From Carallia brachiata (Eukaryota; Streptophyta; Magnoliopsida; Malpighiales; Rhizophoraceae): a DNA stretch of 64,000 nt. Every line of letters begins with the position of its first letter. Positions within the stretch are counted from its first letter, which is position 1. The notes beneath the pieces were generated by a model that searched no databases, had not been told where the DNA came from, and saw only the letters and a list, made by a program, of their open reading frames with translations. Shown here one piece after another: positions 12,055 to 23,457 of the stretch. Location: positions 16,378,453-16,442,452 of the forward strand of contig JADCRB010000016.1 in NCBI GenBank assembly GCA_021464245.1. The letters are read 5' to 3'. The position numbers and the translations under genes were made by a program.

Positions 12055-15000
12055 ATGGCCGAGTCGCCCAAGGCACTTATGCGCTTTGAAGTCTTTCAGG
12101 CGATTCTTGAATCCTGCAGTTTGCATGGTTGCAATCTCTGGAAAGGTAAGCCTTTAATTTTTTTTTTCCAAGTCTTTGTTATTGTTGCCCTTTGATTTGT
12201 GTATCTTTGATGGTTTTTGATATCTTTTTTTTTTCTGTTTTGGGATAGTTCTTTAGCGTCTCTCTCTTCTTTTTCCCAAATCCCCCCCGTAACTGCTGTA
12301 AGCTGCTTTCTTATACGACCAGAAAAAATGCATAATTGATGTTAAATTGGCACAAACATGCGGTAATTTCCAAATCCTCGATTATTTGAGATATTGGGAA
12401 ACATAATTGCTGTACTTTTTTCAGTTCCCCGCCCCAATTCTTGTTTTCGGAGTTGATGCTTTCTAACGGTTTATTTCTTTGCAAACCCAAAGAATCTCCT
12501 TTTTGTAAATCTCACTGCTTTTTTTTTTTATCCTTCTACTCGGTCTTTTTGCCTTTCTTTGAAGAATTGGAAACTGAGTCTACAAAGATTCTGATTTAAT
12601 TTACTTATCTATTTTTTTTACACGATTTGCAGCTCTAGTGTTGAGTTGTAAGATTTTCTGATTGTTCTTTTCAAAAGGAAAAATAGTTGTACTCTTGGAA
12701 ACGTAGCTAAATTGGAACTTTGGATGACCTTTGATCCCTTGTTTTGCAAAGCAGGTTATTGCTTCTATCTAGTAATTGGACCAAACGGCTTAGGTAAGAG
12801 CTCTGTTGTGCGTGCTGTTCTTCCTGTTCTTGGTGTTGAGCCTTAAATTAGTGTAAGTCTATTCAATTTATCATAAGATATAATGTGCAATAAAACCTTC
12901 TAGCTTTTCGGCATATTTTGTTTTTTTGCAGCTGCTTGGAAAGGTTAATTGAAAGTGAAGTTTTGTGAGCATGGAAAGGACTCTGGAAACAGAAAAGATG
13001 GTTGACAGGAAACACGAAAAAATTATCAGGTTGTTACCATCTAATTTATGCACTGAACATATGAGAGTGGCAGCTTAACGGTTTGATTATATTTTACATG
13101 ACCTCATTCTTCGTGCCCAAGTTGTGTTGACCAGAAATTATTATTCTCTTTCACTATTGTTGCATTAGGTGCTGCCTTATAGAAATCCAAGATAGTTTTA
13201 TGTGCTCTGGTTGAAATTTATTGTTGGCTTACTTGACAGGTTCAATTTTAACATGTTGCTTATTACAGAATATGCTAGAACTTCAGTGTTTTAGGTTGTG
13301 TTCCTTTCATCAGGACACCTACACAGTTTAGTTAGGATTTTCTGTTCTCTTTGCACCAAAATGAACAATATCTAGTTTTTTTACCAGCAGACATTGATTT
13401 CACCTGGCATAAGTGTTAGTAACTTTATTTGAATTTCTTTTTGTGTTATGTGTATAACCTTCGTAGGTTTGTAGCAAATTTGTTACTATCGAAGACTGTT
13501 AAGTGGGAATGTTGCAGGAAAGAATTGAACTTAAATGTATTTAATAGAACACAAAAAATGAACAAAAACTTGTAGCTATTGTTTTCATTCTGGAATAGTT
13601 TGGTATTCAGCTTTCTTTACCCATCATTTGTTGGTTTAAGGAATTTTTAACCAAAAAAAGGTAGCTGAATTTATTTAAAGGTTCAATATTCGTGTAAATA
13701 AGTTGAATGAGATGAATTTCATGACATGCAGTGACAGATCGGTAATGCATTGTTTATAATTTATAGATCACCTTATGTTCTCAGTTTTGGATTTCAGGTC
13801 GTTTTATAGACACACTGAGAGTTCAACTTGTAATTTTACAATATTGCAATACATATCTTTTATGACTTGTCGGTGTTTGATTACAATACACAAATGGTGT
13901 ATTTGTTTAATTAAGGGCTTAATGTTTTTTTGTCTCTTTATTCATTTTGGCTGTCATTTTGATTTCTAGCACAAGAAAAAGTTTGTAGTTTGTAGCGCAA
14001 TACCTTCTGAAATAGCTTCATTGTATTATGCTAGTTCTCTTAAACATGTTGTCTACTTTTTATTAGGCTTTTCAGAGAAATGTGCTACTCTGAATCTGCA
14101 GAACTCTTAATGCTAAACTTATGCTAGCAAGTCCACCAAAGATAATAACTTGTATCAAGGTCTGTGTTTGGGCTAATGACAGCCATATTTTGATTGAACT
14201 GATTCTTTCAAACTGTAATCCGTAGGATATCTAAACGGAAAAAAAAAAAATCATGGCTGAAATCCGCTTTTGAAGAAGGCTGCGTATGGAAGCTAATGAG
14301 CAGGAAATAGATGCAAAAAGAAACTGGATGGAGCTGCTAAAGTTGCGAGAGATTGAGCTAATTCTTTCAAACTGTCATCTGTAGGATATCTAAACCGGAA
14401 AAAAAAAAAGAAAAGAAGAGAAATTTCATGGCTGAAATCTGCTTTTGAAGAAGGCTGCGTATGGAAGCTAATGACAGGAAATAGATGCAAAAGAAACTGG
14501 ATGGAGCTGCAAAGTTGCAAGAGATTTCAGGAAACATGGTAAGAAGGTTCTCTCTACTCCATTTCCATTGCCTTTTTGTTTTCTATTACTTGGTACTTGA
14601 TTTAGTTGGCTTTCTTGCATTTACTAGATATTTAGTTCATGAGCTATATACCGGTTATCTTCATTTAAGCAATCCTAGCATCTCAATATCCAATGCATTA
14701 AAATTTGTGAGACCACATTTTCTCTACTGGATTAAGCTTGGGTCTCTTGCTTGTGTTATACTATCCTTAAATGAAGCGTAAGCCCAACAAGCAATCCTTT
14801 TTTTTTCCCCTTCTATGCACAGTGGGAATTGTTGGATTTGTAGCTAAAGCATTTCACACTGGTAGACGAAAGCATGCATTAAGATGACTTCATGCTACCA
14901 TGTTACAATCCTGGTTAGGGTACTAGTTCGTGCGATTGATAGTTACAGTACAAGTTCATGCTATTTATACTAAAAGAACTTACTGTGAAGCTGGGAAAAA

Positions 15001-15244
15001 TGGCAGATGGCTCATACCAGATGTCCGATATGCAAATCTTTAATTGTTATTTTTGAACGAATACTATTTACGGCTAATTTTATTGCTACTAGAATTATTT
15101 ATTGCAGGAAAACAACTGCTGGAGAGCCTGCTGGATGGTAGTTATAAGAGGATATCCATACTCATGAAGCAACACATCTTTGATCAGAAAAGAATCAATA
15201 GAAAAAAGCCTGCTCTTCCTTTTGGCGTAAGCTCTCTGCCTTAG
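12055..15244 (+). pseudogene. SMC5-like 5' fragment (copy S2)
   Basis: This is the second direct copy, collinear with S1 at the DNA level over most of about 2.5 kb. It has the start region (MAESPKAL, 12055), GTAAGC donor, Walker A block at 12674-12847 (CTLGNVAKLELWMTFDP, GPNGLGKSSVV), post-Walker exon near 12932 and coil exon near 14286-14345, the last partly duplicated to 14525. It extends further than S1: an exon-like block at about 15107-15230 (KQLLESLLDGSYKR, then HIFDQKRINRKK) ends at a GTAAGCTC donor and fits the next stretch of the SMC5 coil. In-frame stops and missing downstream domains indicate a pseudogene. Confidence 0.7.
14195..14525 (+). repeat. Tandem duplication (about 165 bp) of the coil exon in copy S2
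   Basis: The stretch containing GGATATCTAAAC, an A-run, TCATGGCTGAAATC and the coil exon start (GAAGGCTGCGTATGG) occurs twice, at about 14195-14357 and 14358-14525. The second copy has small deletions that shift the frame. The same position in S1 is single-copy, so this duplication is specific to S2. Confidence 0.75.
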
Positions 15245-15753
15245 TGCTTTGTATTAATGCAGTCCTACATCCTGTGCTAATAATTTGGTTGTCGCCAATA
15301 TGCTACTAGCCTATATTTCTAGCACATGCAGGCCATATGAAAGGCCCCCAACTCGACCTGAAGAATTGTGAATATCCAGTTGTAGGCATCCAAAATTGAG
15401 TAAAAACGCCAGACAGAAAACAATCTGTTATTGCAGTTTCAGTAATGCTGTTGGACTGCTTCCTTTCTTCTCTACAGGGTGCTCCCTTTTATTTATTTAT
15501 CTATTTATTTAATTTTGGCTTTTGGGATTTCTGTGTGTAGAGGTAGTTTTCTGACATGTTCTGCATTGTTGATCATCAGGATTTGTTAATTTGCTTCTTG
15601 GAACTGTGAGGTGTTTGCTGAGTTTTCTCTTGATTCTTGAGATCTGGGCAGGTGTCTATGTGGAGGGCTGCAGTCGAGGATGCAGTGCCTGTGTAAGTAT
15701 TTTGCGGTGCCTTGTTTGTTAATCAATTAATTTATTTTTGCTTTCATGCATGA

Positions 15754-15882
15754 CCTCGACCGTTGTGGCGTAACGGTTAAAATGTTGAAATAACACACGC
15801 CTCCGCCGTCGTTTTAATGCTATTAGTTGTCAATCCTTTTACGATAGGGAGTCCTCCCACAACTTGGAATCCTGATGGCTCA
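15754..15882 (+). promoter_or_regulatory. Upstream block of copy S3, matching 8935-9062
   Basis: This is the second occurrence of the leader block described at 8935-9062, with GACCGTTGTGG, GTAACGGTTAAAA and TTTTAATGCTATTAG in the same order. It marks the left edge of the third direct SMC5-like unit. Confidence 0.5.
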
Positions 15883-15962
15883 TACAGTCCTTGCTGACTG
15901 TGTTCTTGCTATCGCCTGGGTTTGCGAAGAGGCCGCGAAAAACGGACGAATCTTTAAGCCGA

Positions 15963-16880
15963 ATGGCCAAGTCCTGCGGTTTGCGTTGTTGCAATCTCGG
16001 GAATGGTAAGCCTTTTTTTTACTTTTCAAGTCTTTGTTATTGTTGCTCTTTGATTTGTGTTTCTTTGATGGTTCTAGATAGTTTTTCTGTTTTTTTTTTT
16101 TTTGAGATAGTTCTTTAGCGTCTCACTTCTTCTTCTTCCCAAGTCTGTTCCTGTAACTGCTGTTTAAGTTAATTTTCTTTCTTATACGACCGGAAAAAAT
16201 GCATAATTGATGTTAAATTGGCACAACCAGGAGGTAATTTCCAAATCCTTTATTATTTCAGATGTTTTGTTTGGAAACATAATTGCTATTCTTTTTTGAG
16301 TTCCCCACCCCAAACTTTGTTTCAAAGTTGACATTTTCTGACGGTTTATTTCTTTATATTTTTGCAAACAAAAAAAAAACCTCTTATTTGTAAATCTCAC
16401 TCTATTTTTTTTCCCTCTGCTCAGTCTTTTAGCCCTCTTTTTGAAGAATTGGAAATTGAATCTACAAATACTCTGACTTAGATATATCAATTCTTTTTTA
16501 TATTTTTTTATTTGATTTTGTTAGTATTTTCCGAATATTCCTTTTAAAGGGAAGAGCATCGTACCCATAGGGTTGGATGACCTATGATCCTTTGTTTTGC
16601 AGACGAGGTTCTTGCTTCAATATGTAATTGGACCAAACGGCTTGGATAAGCGCTTTGTTGTGTGTGCCATTGCTCCTGGTCTTGGCGTTGAGCCTTAGAT
16701 TGTGCGAGTCCGTTCATGTAATTTATCATAAGCCCTAATATGCAATAAAACCTTACAGGAGTCGTGCATTTTGTTTTGCTGCTGCTTTGGAAGGCTAAAT
16801 GAAAGGGAGCATTATTAAGCATGGAAAGGAACCTGGATATAGAAAAGATGGTTAACTGGAAACACAAAATATTGTCAGGT
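15963..16880 (+). pseudogene. SMC5-like 5' fragment (copy S3, most decayed)
   Basis: The start region at 15963 has an internal deletion compared with S1 and S2. The Walker A block at 16549-16699 is eroded: it keeps VIGPNGL but reads GPNGLDKRFV instead of GLGKSS, so the phosphate-binding GKS is lost. The post-Walker block near 16780-16875 is still alignable by eye. This is the most diverged plus-strand copy and cannot encode an ATPase. Confidence 0.68.
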
Positions 16881-18925
16881 TGTCACCATCTTTGGACCAA
16901 CATATCCTTTTTCTCGCACTATTTTTTATTGTATCTTTGTTACTGACAGGCAGCGAATGTAAGACAGCGCAAAGTTGGAGAAGGTGATGATCCAGCAATG
17001 GACAGGATCAATGACGGATTGGTAAGACATCTATTTCGGTAATTACTTTTCCATTCCTTTTGCTGTATTCCTCTAGAGTTGTGTTTCCAATATATGCTGC
17101 TAATGTTTTCTAGTTTTCTCCATATCATGAACTACTTTCTAGAAAATGTCCAGGTGGAGTTAGTATTCAAGCAGCGGAGACTTTCTGCAATCCTAGGAGA
17201 GATTGAGGAAGGTACCAGTGCTTTAATTTTCAGTTGTAATGCAGACATTTCTATTCTATTACTATATTCATGAACACTTTTTCACATTGTATTTTCTGCT
17301 TCTATTTTTTAGCATATTTGATTTGATCTAGGTGCAGGAAGGTGCATTCTGTGTGCATTAAGGAATGATCTTTCTGGTCAAGGAATTGGACGCAACAAAA
17401 AAGAATGTGTCATGGAGCTGATGCAGTACTGTTTTTAATGGTAAGGCAATTTCCCTCTTGGTTTGGAAAGAGCATACACTCTTGACTTATTTCTTTATGT
17501 GGCTTAATGAAGTGAAGTGTTTCTTTTTTGCATTGTGGGATCATCTGAGTTCTTTGGCTTTGATAGGGCTACATTTATAATTAATATCTATGAGGATCTT
17601 CAATAGTATGGGCTCCATATACAAAACTTGTGATGGATCCACATGGCCCTGGCTCTCTCATTCGGTCTCTAGGTTTGCCGAAGATCTTGCTATTGTCATG
17701 ATCTAAAGACCTGATTTTGCATTTTGGGTAATATGGTGCATGTTATTGAAATTGAAGTAAATGCTTGACGTGAGGCTAGTTATCTTACTTTGCCACCACT
17801 ACATGCACCACCATAAGCTTGTGTAACCAGTTCCCTATTTTTCTTCCTTAGGGGATTGAAGAATGCTAACAGATGACATCTTTGCTTGCTGGCAGGTATC
17901 TCTTTCTTCTCCAGACCCATTGCAGTAGCTATAGCTTTTTCTGGTGCAGTTTTGTGGAGATCGCTTTTATAGAAGGTAATATTCTCAATAACAATTCAGT
18001 CCTTTCTTGTCACTTGTCATTACAGTTTGGTCACCTTCCTAGTGCTGTAAATCGCCTCTTGGAGCAGGAGTACACGACTCGATACTTCGTGTCCCCAAAT
18101 AGCTTGACTCCTAGGGAAACTTGGGGAATATTGCTTCCATTGGAAGGCCACAAATATCCCATCAAAATCCTATCAAACTATGGCTATATTTGAAACATTT
18201 GCTGTGAAAAAGCTAAAGGCTCCCCAAAATATAATCGACATCATTGCCACATTTGTAAATGTTCAATATGCTGTCAGCGTTTATTTTCTCTCCCATCTTT
18301 GACAGGTATGGAGAGAACGTGGTTGAAGTAAACTAGAATCAGAATTCAATTTGCTCCTTTTTGTAGTGGAATTTGTAACTGCAGTCATTGGCGGCATGCA
18401 AAAGAGTGGGCACCGACTGTTTCTATACATAAAAATGTTGATATCTGCAATCATCTCTGCATGCGTGCGTCTGTTAGTCTTGTCATTGCTTTTCATCTAC
18501 AAAATTTTAAGGACTCATTGTTCCTCTCCTCCATCGGCTGATAACCACAAATACTATTGAAATGTGCAAATTTTGTGCCTTTTCATGTTTATTAATCATT
18601 GTAGGCCAAGGATATATGTCTTTGTGAATGGATATATGTCTTTGTGAATGGATTTTTGAAGAACTGGAAGGCTGATATGATATGATTTATTGGTGGAACA
18701 TTCAGTGGCTGATCTTGATTTGCCTTTCAGGTTACAAGTCTGGAGTTTGAGTCTGTTGCACATTTTCTCATCCAAGCCCTCACACCCAAAGTTACTTGAA
18801 AGAGTCATGTTCTAAAGAGAAAGATCTGCTATTTGCAGTAGGAGGATCAGAGCACGACAATGCTCTAAATTTAGACAATCATTCTGATGGATTCCTGATC
18901 CTCAGCCTGACAAGTGAAGATAATG
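16881..18925 (+). other. Unassigned exon-like scraps downstream of copy S3
   Basis: Several short open blocks sit beside splice-like borders: about 16951-17021 (VRQRKVGEGDDPAMDRINDG, then GTAAG), about 17147-17212 (VELVFKQRRLSAILGEIEE) and about 17365-17438 (GQGIGRNKKECVMELMQYCF). A longer ORF at 17873-18193 contains RLLEQEYTTRYFVSPNSL. They may be remains of one multi-exon gene, possibly continuing the duplicated SMC5 region, but I do not recognise them. Near 18610-18655 a 21-22 bp unit is directly duplicated. Confidence 0.35.
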
Positions 18926-18929
18926 ACGA

Positions 18930-19215
18930 TGTAATGGATGAGAAGGAAATGTAATAACTCTGCTTTCATTGTGGCAATCAATGTTGATGTCGATTACAGT
19001 TGGGATGACCATATGGTAAGGATTCTGAACTGAAGCCAAATGTGATCCATTAACTCGACAACCTAAATTCTAGATCTGATGGATGAGAAGGAAACGTAAT
19101 AACTCTAATTTCATTTTGTCAATCAATGTTGATGTTGATGACAGTTGGGATGGCCATATGGGTAACGATTCTGAACTGAAGCCAAATGTGATCCATTAAC
19201 TTAAGAATCTAAAAT
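18930..19215 (+). repeat. Two-copy tandem duplication (about 145 bp)
   Basis: A unit beginning GATGGATGAGAAGGAAA and including CAATCAATGTTGATGT and GAAGCCAAATGTGATCC occurs at about 18932-19076 and again at about 19077-19215. The copies differ at scattered bases and small indels. It lies in otherwise unassigned DNA. Confidence 0.8.
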
Positions 19216-19842
19216 TCTAGATTTGTTCAAGATTTACATGGAGCTGGATGCGACAGAGATGTTCCTAGTATAGCTGGAATAACAAGTTGCAGTTTTTGAT
19301 GATAATGTTCCCAGATCTGCTATATAAATGGCACAATTTTTTGCAGATGGTGTTTAAATAAAGGAAGCATCAAATCTACATATTTTGGATTGCAGTTTCA
19401 GGTTCGCAAGGAAGTGAAAGAATGTGTATCTTTAAGCCGTTGTGTAATATGCTAGAGACTGTATAGACTAGTTCTAAGAATATACTTTTAAATTTCTCAC
19501 TCTTCACTTGTTAAACAGGTTTTGAGATAAACAAGCCTATGCAGTAACCTGAAAGAGTGGCCATCGGAGTGCCAGATGAATGGAAATATCTGGAATGTTG
19601 GTGGTTTACCAATGTAATTTGGCATTTGCGTCTTCTGGCAGATGCCAACTGATGAAGTACAAGACCATGAAATGTTTCTTTTTGGCGCGTGCCTACAAGA
19701 GAATTTTATAGCAAGTACGAAAGATGGGGGTAGGAAACAGGTTATCAGATAGTTGAAATATGAATGCGGCCCCTGTATCTTGCAATAAGCACAGCTCAGC
19801 ATCAAGTGAAGATTGCAGTAACACATTAGTCTTATATCAGGC

Positions 19843-20841
19843 TCAGAAAGTCTTGCCAATTTGGCCAAGGAATGAGTCACGAAGATCAGAATACAGACCA
19901 TAGAGTGAATATTGCCGCAGATTCGACACCTCGTACCACGAATTAAGTGCTTGCAGATTCTTGTCTGTACCTGAAAATGCTAATTGTATCCCCAGGTTGC
20001 AATCAACATTTCCACCAGAACCCTTGCACTTTGAGGTTGGTACTGCACAGTCTTGGCCATCGACACAAACAGATTCCCCAGAGCATGATTGACACCCAAA
20101 TTTCTTCCAGTATAAGTTTTGAAGAGTACCTTTCTGGAATTCAAAAACCTGTCACACAAGTCATACGTGGATGTCCATAACGATATTCTGGCAAAGGAAA
20201 AATATTATTCTCATGCTCAATGTGTTCAGTGTTTTACCAAGGTGAAGCTTGTTATGGTCTTGCTGGTATCAGCTACCAAAACTGGCATTGATCTTGCTGC
20301 ATACTTCCTTCCAGCAAATGCCACCATATAGCCACCGGCCTTGACCTGAAAGTTTGAGCATTCTATGTCAGTGATTCAGCGTTTATGCTTCTGATATATA
20401 ACGAGTTATCTCAACTATCTAGTTGTAGCAAACACAAATAACTCAATCCAACAGGTAGTTGTTACGCTATCAGCAGATGCAGAAATGGAATAACCCCTCC
20501 CTCCTACATACCGGATCAAAGGTACTGGTGTTGATGGTAAGCAGAGACATCTGGTCAACCATTGGCCTAAACACAGCAAGTTGTGCATCTTTGCTCGAAA
20601 GGGCAAGACGGCTGTCACAGGGTGAAAGTTGAACCTGATCCAAAAAGAATAAATCCTTACTGGAAAATGCAACACCAAATGTAAAACCATCTGATTTCTG
20701 AACTTTAGCATCCGAACAAGGGCTGAAAACATCATTTGTATCTGCTGCGTTCGCAACAAGCATCATCGTCATCGCCACCACCATTGTCGTAATCACAATC
20801 TGTTTCTCTATATTATCTTTCACCATCTTCTGCATGAACAA
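19843..20841 (-). CDS. Expp1-like secreted protein, three exons
   Basis: Exons read on the minus strand are 20841-20512, 20345-20238 and 20148-19843. All borders are GT/AG and the introns are in phase 0, giving 247 residues and a TGA stop. The N-terminus has a hydrophobic stretch typical of a signal peptide (VVAMTMMLVANAA). The mature part begins DTNDVFSPCSDAKVQ and continues with LSPCDSRLALSSKDAQLAVF, GGYMVAFAGRKYAARSMP, a Cys-rich segment (CQSCSGESVCVDGQDC) and a conserved end (SWYEVSNLRQYSLYGLYSDL). This matches my memory of plant proteins labelled Expp1 (about 246 residues), whose biochemical role is unknown. The start could also be Met3 or Met6. All exons are open and the splice sites are sound, so the gene looks functional. 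Confidence 0.85.
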
Positions 20842-23400
20842 TATACAAGAGTGAAGTGGAACTCAAAATAAAAGGGAAAATATGTTTTGGAGGCCCAAAC
20901 AAAGCAGAATTTCCGCAAAAAATGTATCATTACAAGGAAGTTGTTATGTTCAGTTTTAACAATGAAAGTGACACATAACATCCAATTCAAGGTTCATCAA
21001 TGTAAACAAACTCCAGATCCAAATTGGTCAAGAAATCAATGAAATAAGCTTTCATGTCTACAAACGGCTCTGAAAGAAAGGAAATTGAAAAAAGAGAAAA
21101 CCTGAGACGTACCGTGGGGCTAAATTATCTTTAAAAATGTGTTCTTGACAGTTTGTAAAGCAGATTGGATGAACAATTCAGCTATTCAGAAATGAAAAAG
21201 AAACCCCAATATTACAAAGGGATTGAGAACCTGTATGTCATTGTGCGGTAGCGTGTCGAAAATTCCAAGAAGAAATGGTGTGAAATACGATACAAGAAGC
21301 CAAGAAGGTGTTTTTAATGTTCCATGTTTCATAGAAAACCCCTAAAGACGCGCAAGACGGTTACATAGGCAAGACAGATGGATCTTGTCTCATCAACGGT
21401 TACTGGAAGTTTGGTGCTTTTGTTTTATCAAATCAGCAAATTTTTGTGCAGCAAAAATAAGGGTACGTAATAATCTGAACTGTTAAATAAAAAAATTTAA
21501 AAAATTAAAATTTAAATAAACTGTTGAATATCATTAAATTAAGTATATGTATCTCGTGTGTCTCATTAAATATGTCTAAATAATTTTTCTCTAAGAAAAT
21601 ATATAAAAAAGTAAAAAAAAAAAGCCCATAAATTTATATAGATAGAGAAATGCATAAAAATTGAAAATTTACTGTGTGATTTATTTATGCTGGAATTTTG
21701 ACCAGGAAAATCTAAAATAAAAAAAGGAAAAATACGTAAAGTTTTATTAATTAGTGTGAGAGAATCTTTAGAATCTTCTTTCGACAGCAGTGTGCGAATA
21801 AAGCTCAAAGAACGAAACTTTCTGAACAGCACTGAAGTCATTGACCCAACAATTTCGTGAAAAAACATCCATATTTTGTGGCAACAAAAATTCAGTAAAC
21901 AATATTAAGATTATGGTCCGAATGTATTTTGTGAGAAAATCTAGAAAGAAAATCTTTTCTTTCATGTTACCACAATCTTTTCGTCTTAAGTTTGATTCCT
22001 AATTTTTATGAGTAATAATTAAAAAAAAAAAACAATCTTTCCTCTCTTTCCACTCGTTTTCCTTCGAATCAAACATTAGTTAATGACTCGGTGTTTCATG
22101 ATTACTTGAAGGAGTCCATCAATTGTTGGGCAAAAAAAAAAAAGTTTTGCGCCGGTGAGGTACCCTCTTCTTCCTGAGCCGACACGTGTACATGGAAAAA
22201 ACAAAAAAAGACCTAGACGAAAACGAAGGGCATTCAAGAGGATCTCCTGTGTTCATAACTATGTGGGTCTGTCCTTTTTTTTTTTTTTTGTCCTGCCTCG
22301 CATTTTGACTCAGTGTTTCATGATTAATTACTTTTGTTTGAGTCAATTCAGCCCAACTGAGCCAACTGACTGAGTGTACCTGAATTGTGCTCTTGTGGCA
22401 AAAAAAATTTATTAAAGTTGACTGCTTCGATGGCTGAGGAGTATAACATAGTATTAGTTGTTCAAAAAATGTCCACAATATTAATATTGTATTGAAATTT
22501 CTGAGATCGCATCAAAGGCATTATGATCCTTTATGAGTAAAGCGGAAAATAATTTTGTTCTTCTTAATGGCATTATCATATCGGCATAGCAACTATGTAT
22601 AATTAGTTAGTTCCTATTAACTTTAAAATTGAAGGTGAAAAGTTTTGAACTTCAAAATTCACTAATAACTAAATTAATCCTATTTTGAGGTTCTTCATTA
22701 TCGTACACCTTTTTCTTTGAGGAGATTTGTATCGAAAACATTGTGTTGAATTTCTAGTCTCCTAACACCAAGATGAATAGAATTTATTGGAAGTTAACAG
22801 TATTTAATTGGTAAATTTGTTTAACGAAAATGATTGAATGAGAATATTAATAATAAAAAAATTTAAGTTTTGATTTACATATATCATAACTAATATATTT
22901 AAGAAATCTTTTTTTAAAAAAAAAGTAAGGACACAGTAATTATTAAGAAGATATGCCAAATTTCTTATAAAAAAAAAAAAAAAAAAACTCCGAAAGTAAA
23001 ACAAAAAGGGTCCTCAACTATGTAAGATGGAGAAAACAATAAAACAGGGAAAGTGACCCTCCAGTTGCCACTTGCCACAAGTTTTGTCTTTTTTTTTTAA
23101 TTTTTTCTTCGTAGTTGCACCAACTGAGTTGATAACAAGATATAATAATATAGAATGCCGAGTTGGCTTGGTGTCAACTCGGTCAGCTTTTAGGTCAAGT
23201 TTGTACGCGTGTGATAAAGCAGTGTACTTTTCACACTTTTGACTAGAATCAATGGTGGTGGTAGCGGCGGTGGTGGAGGGACAAGGAAAGAAAGGAGGAG
23301 TAGATCTGAAAGCCAAAGAAAGGAGCTCCCTTTCAATTCAATTGGGTCTTGTCATCCCATGATGATGATCTAATTGACTCTCTCACTCTCACCATAATAC
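20842..23400. other. Intergenic DNA upstream of Expp1-like and VRN1 genes
   Basis: The two flanking genes point away from this interval, so both promoters must lie here. The part near 23340-23457 is rich in CT/CA, typical of a plant 5' leader for the VRN1 gene. The middle (21480-23000) is AT-rich with many homopolymers and I see no gene in it. Confidence 0.5.
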
Positions 23401-23457
23401 TCCCAAAAACCCACTCCCCCAAAGTAACAAAATACCCCTTCTCTTTCTCTCCCCAAA

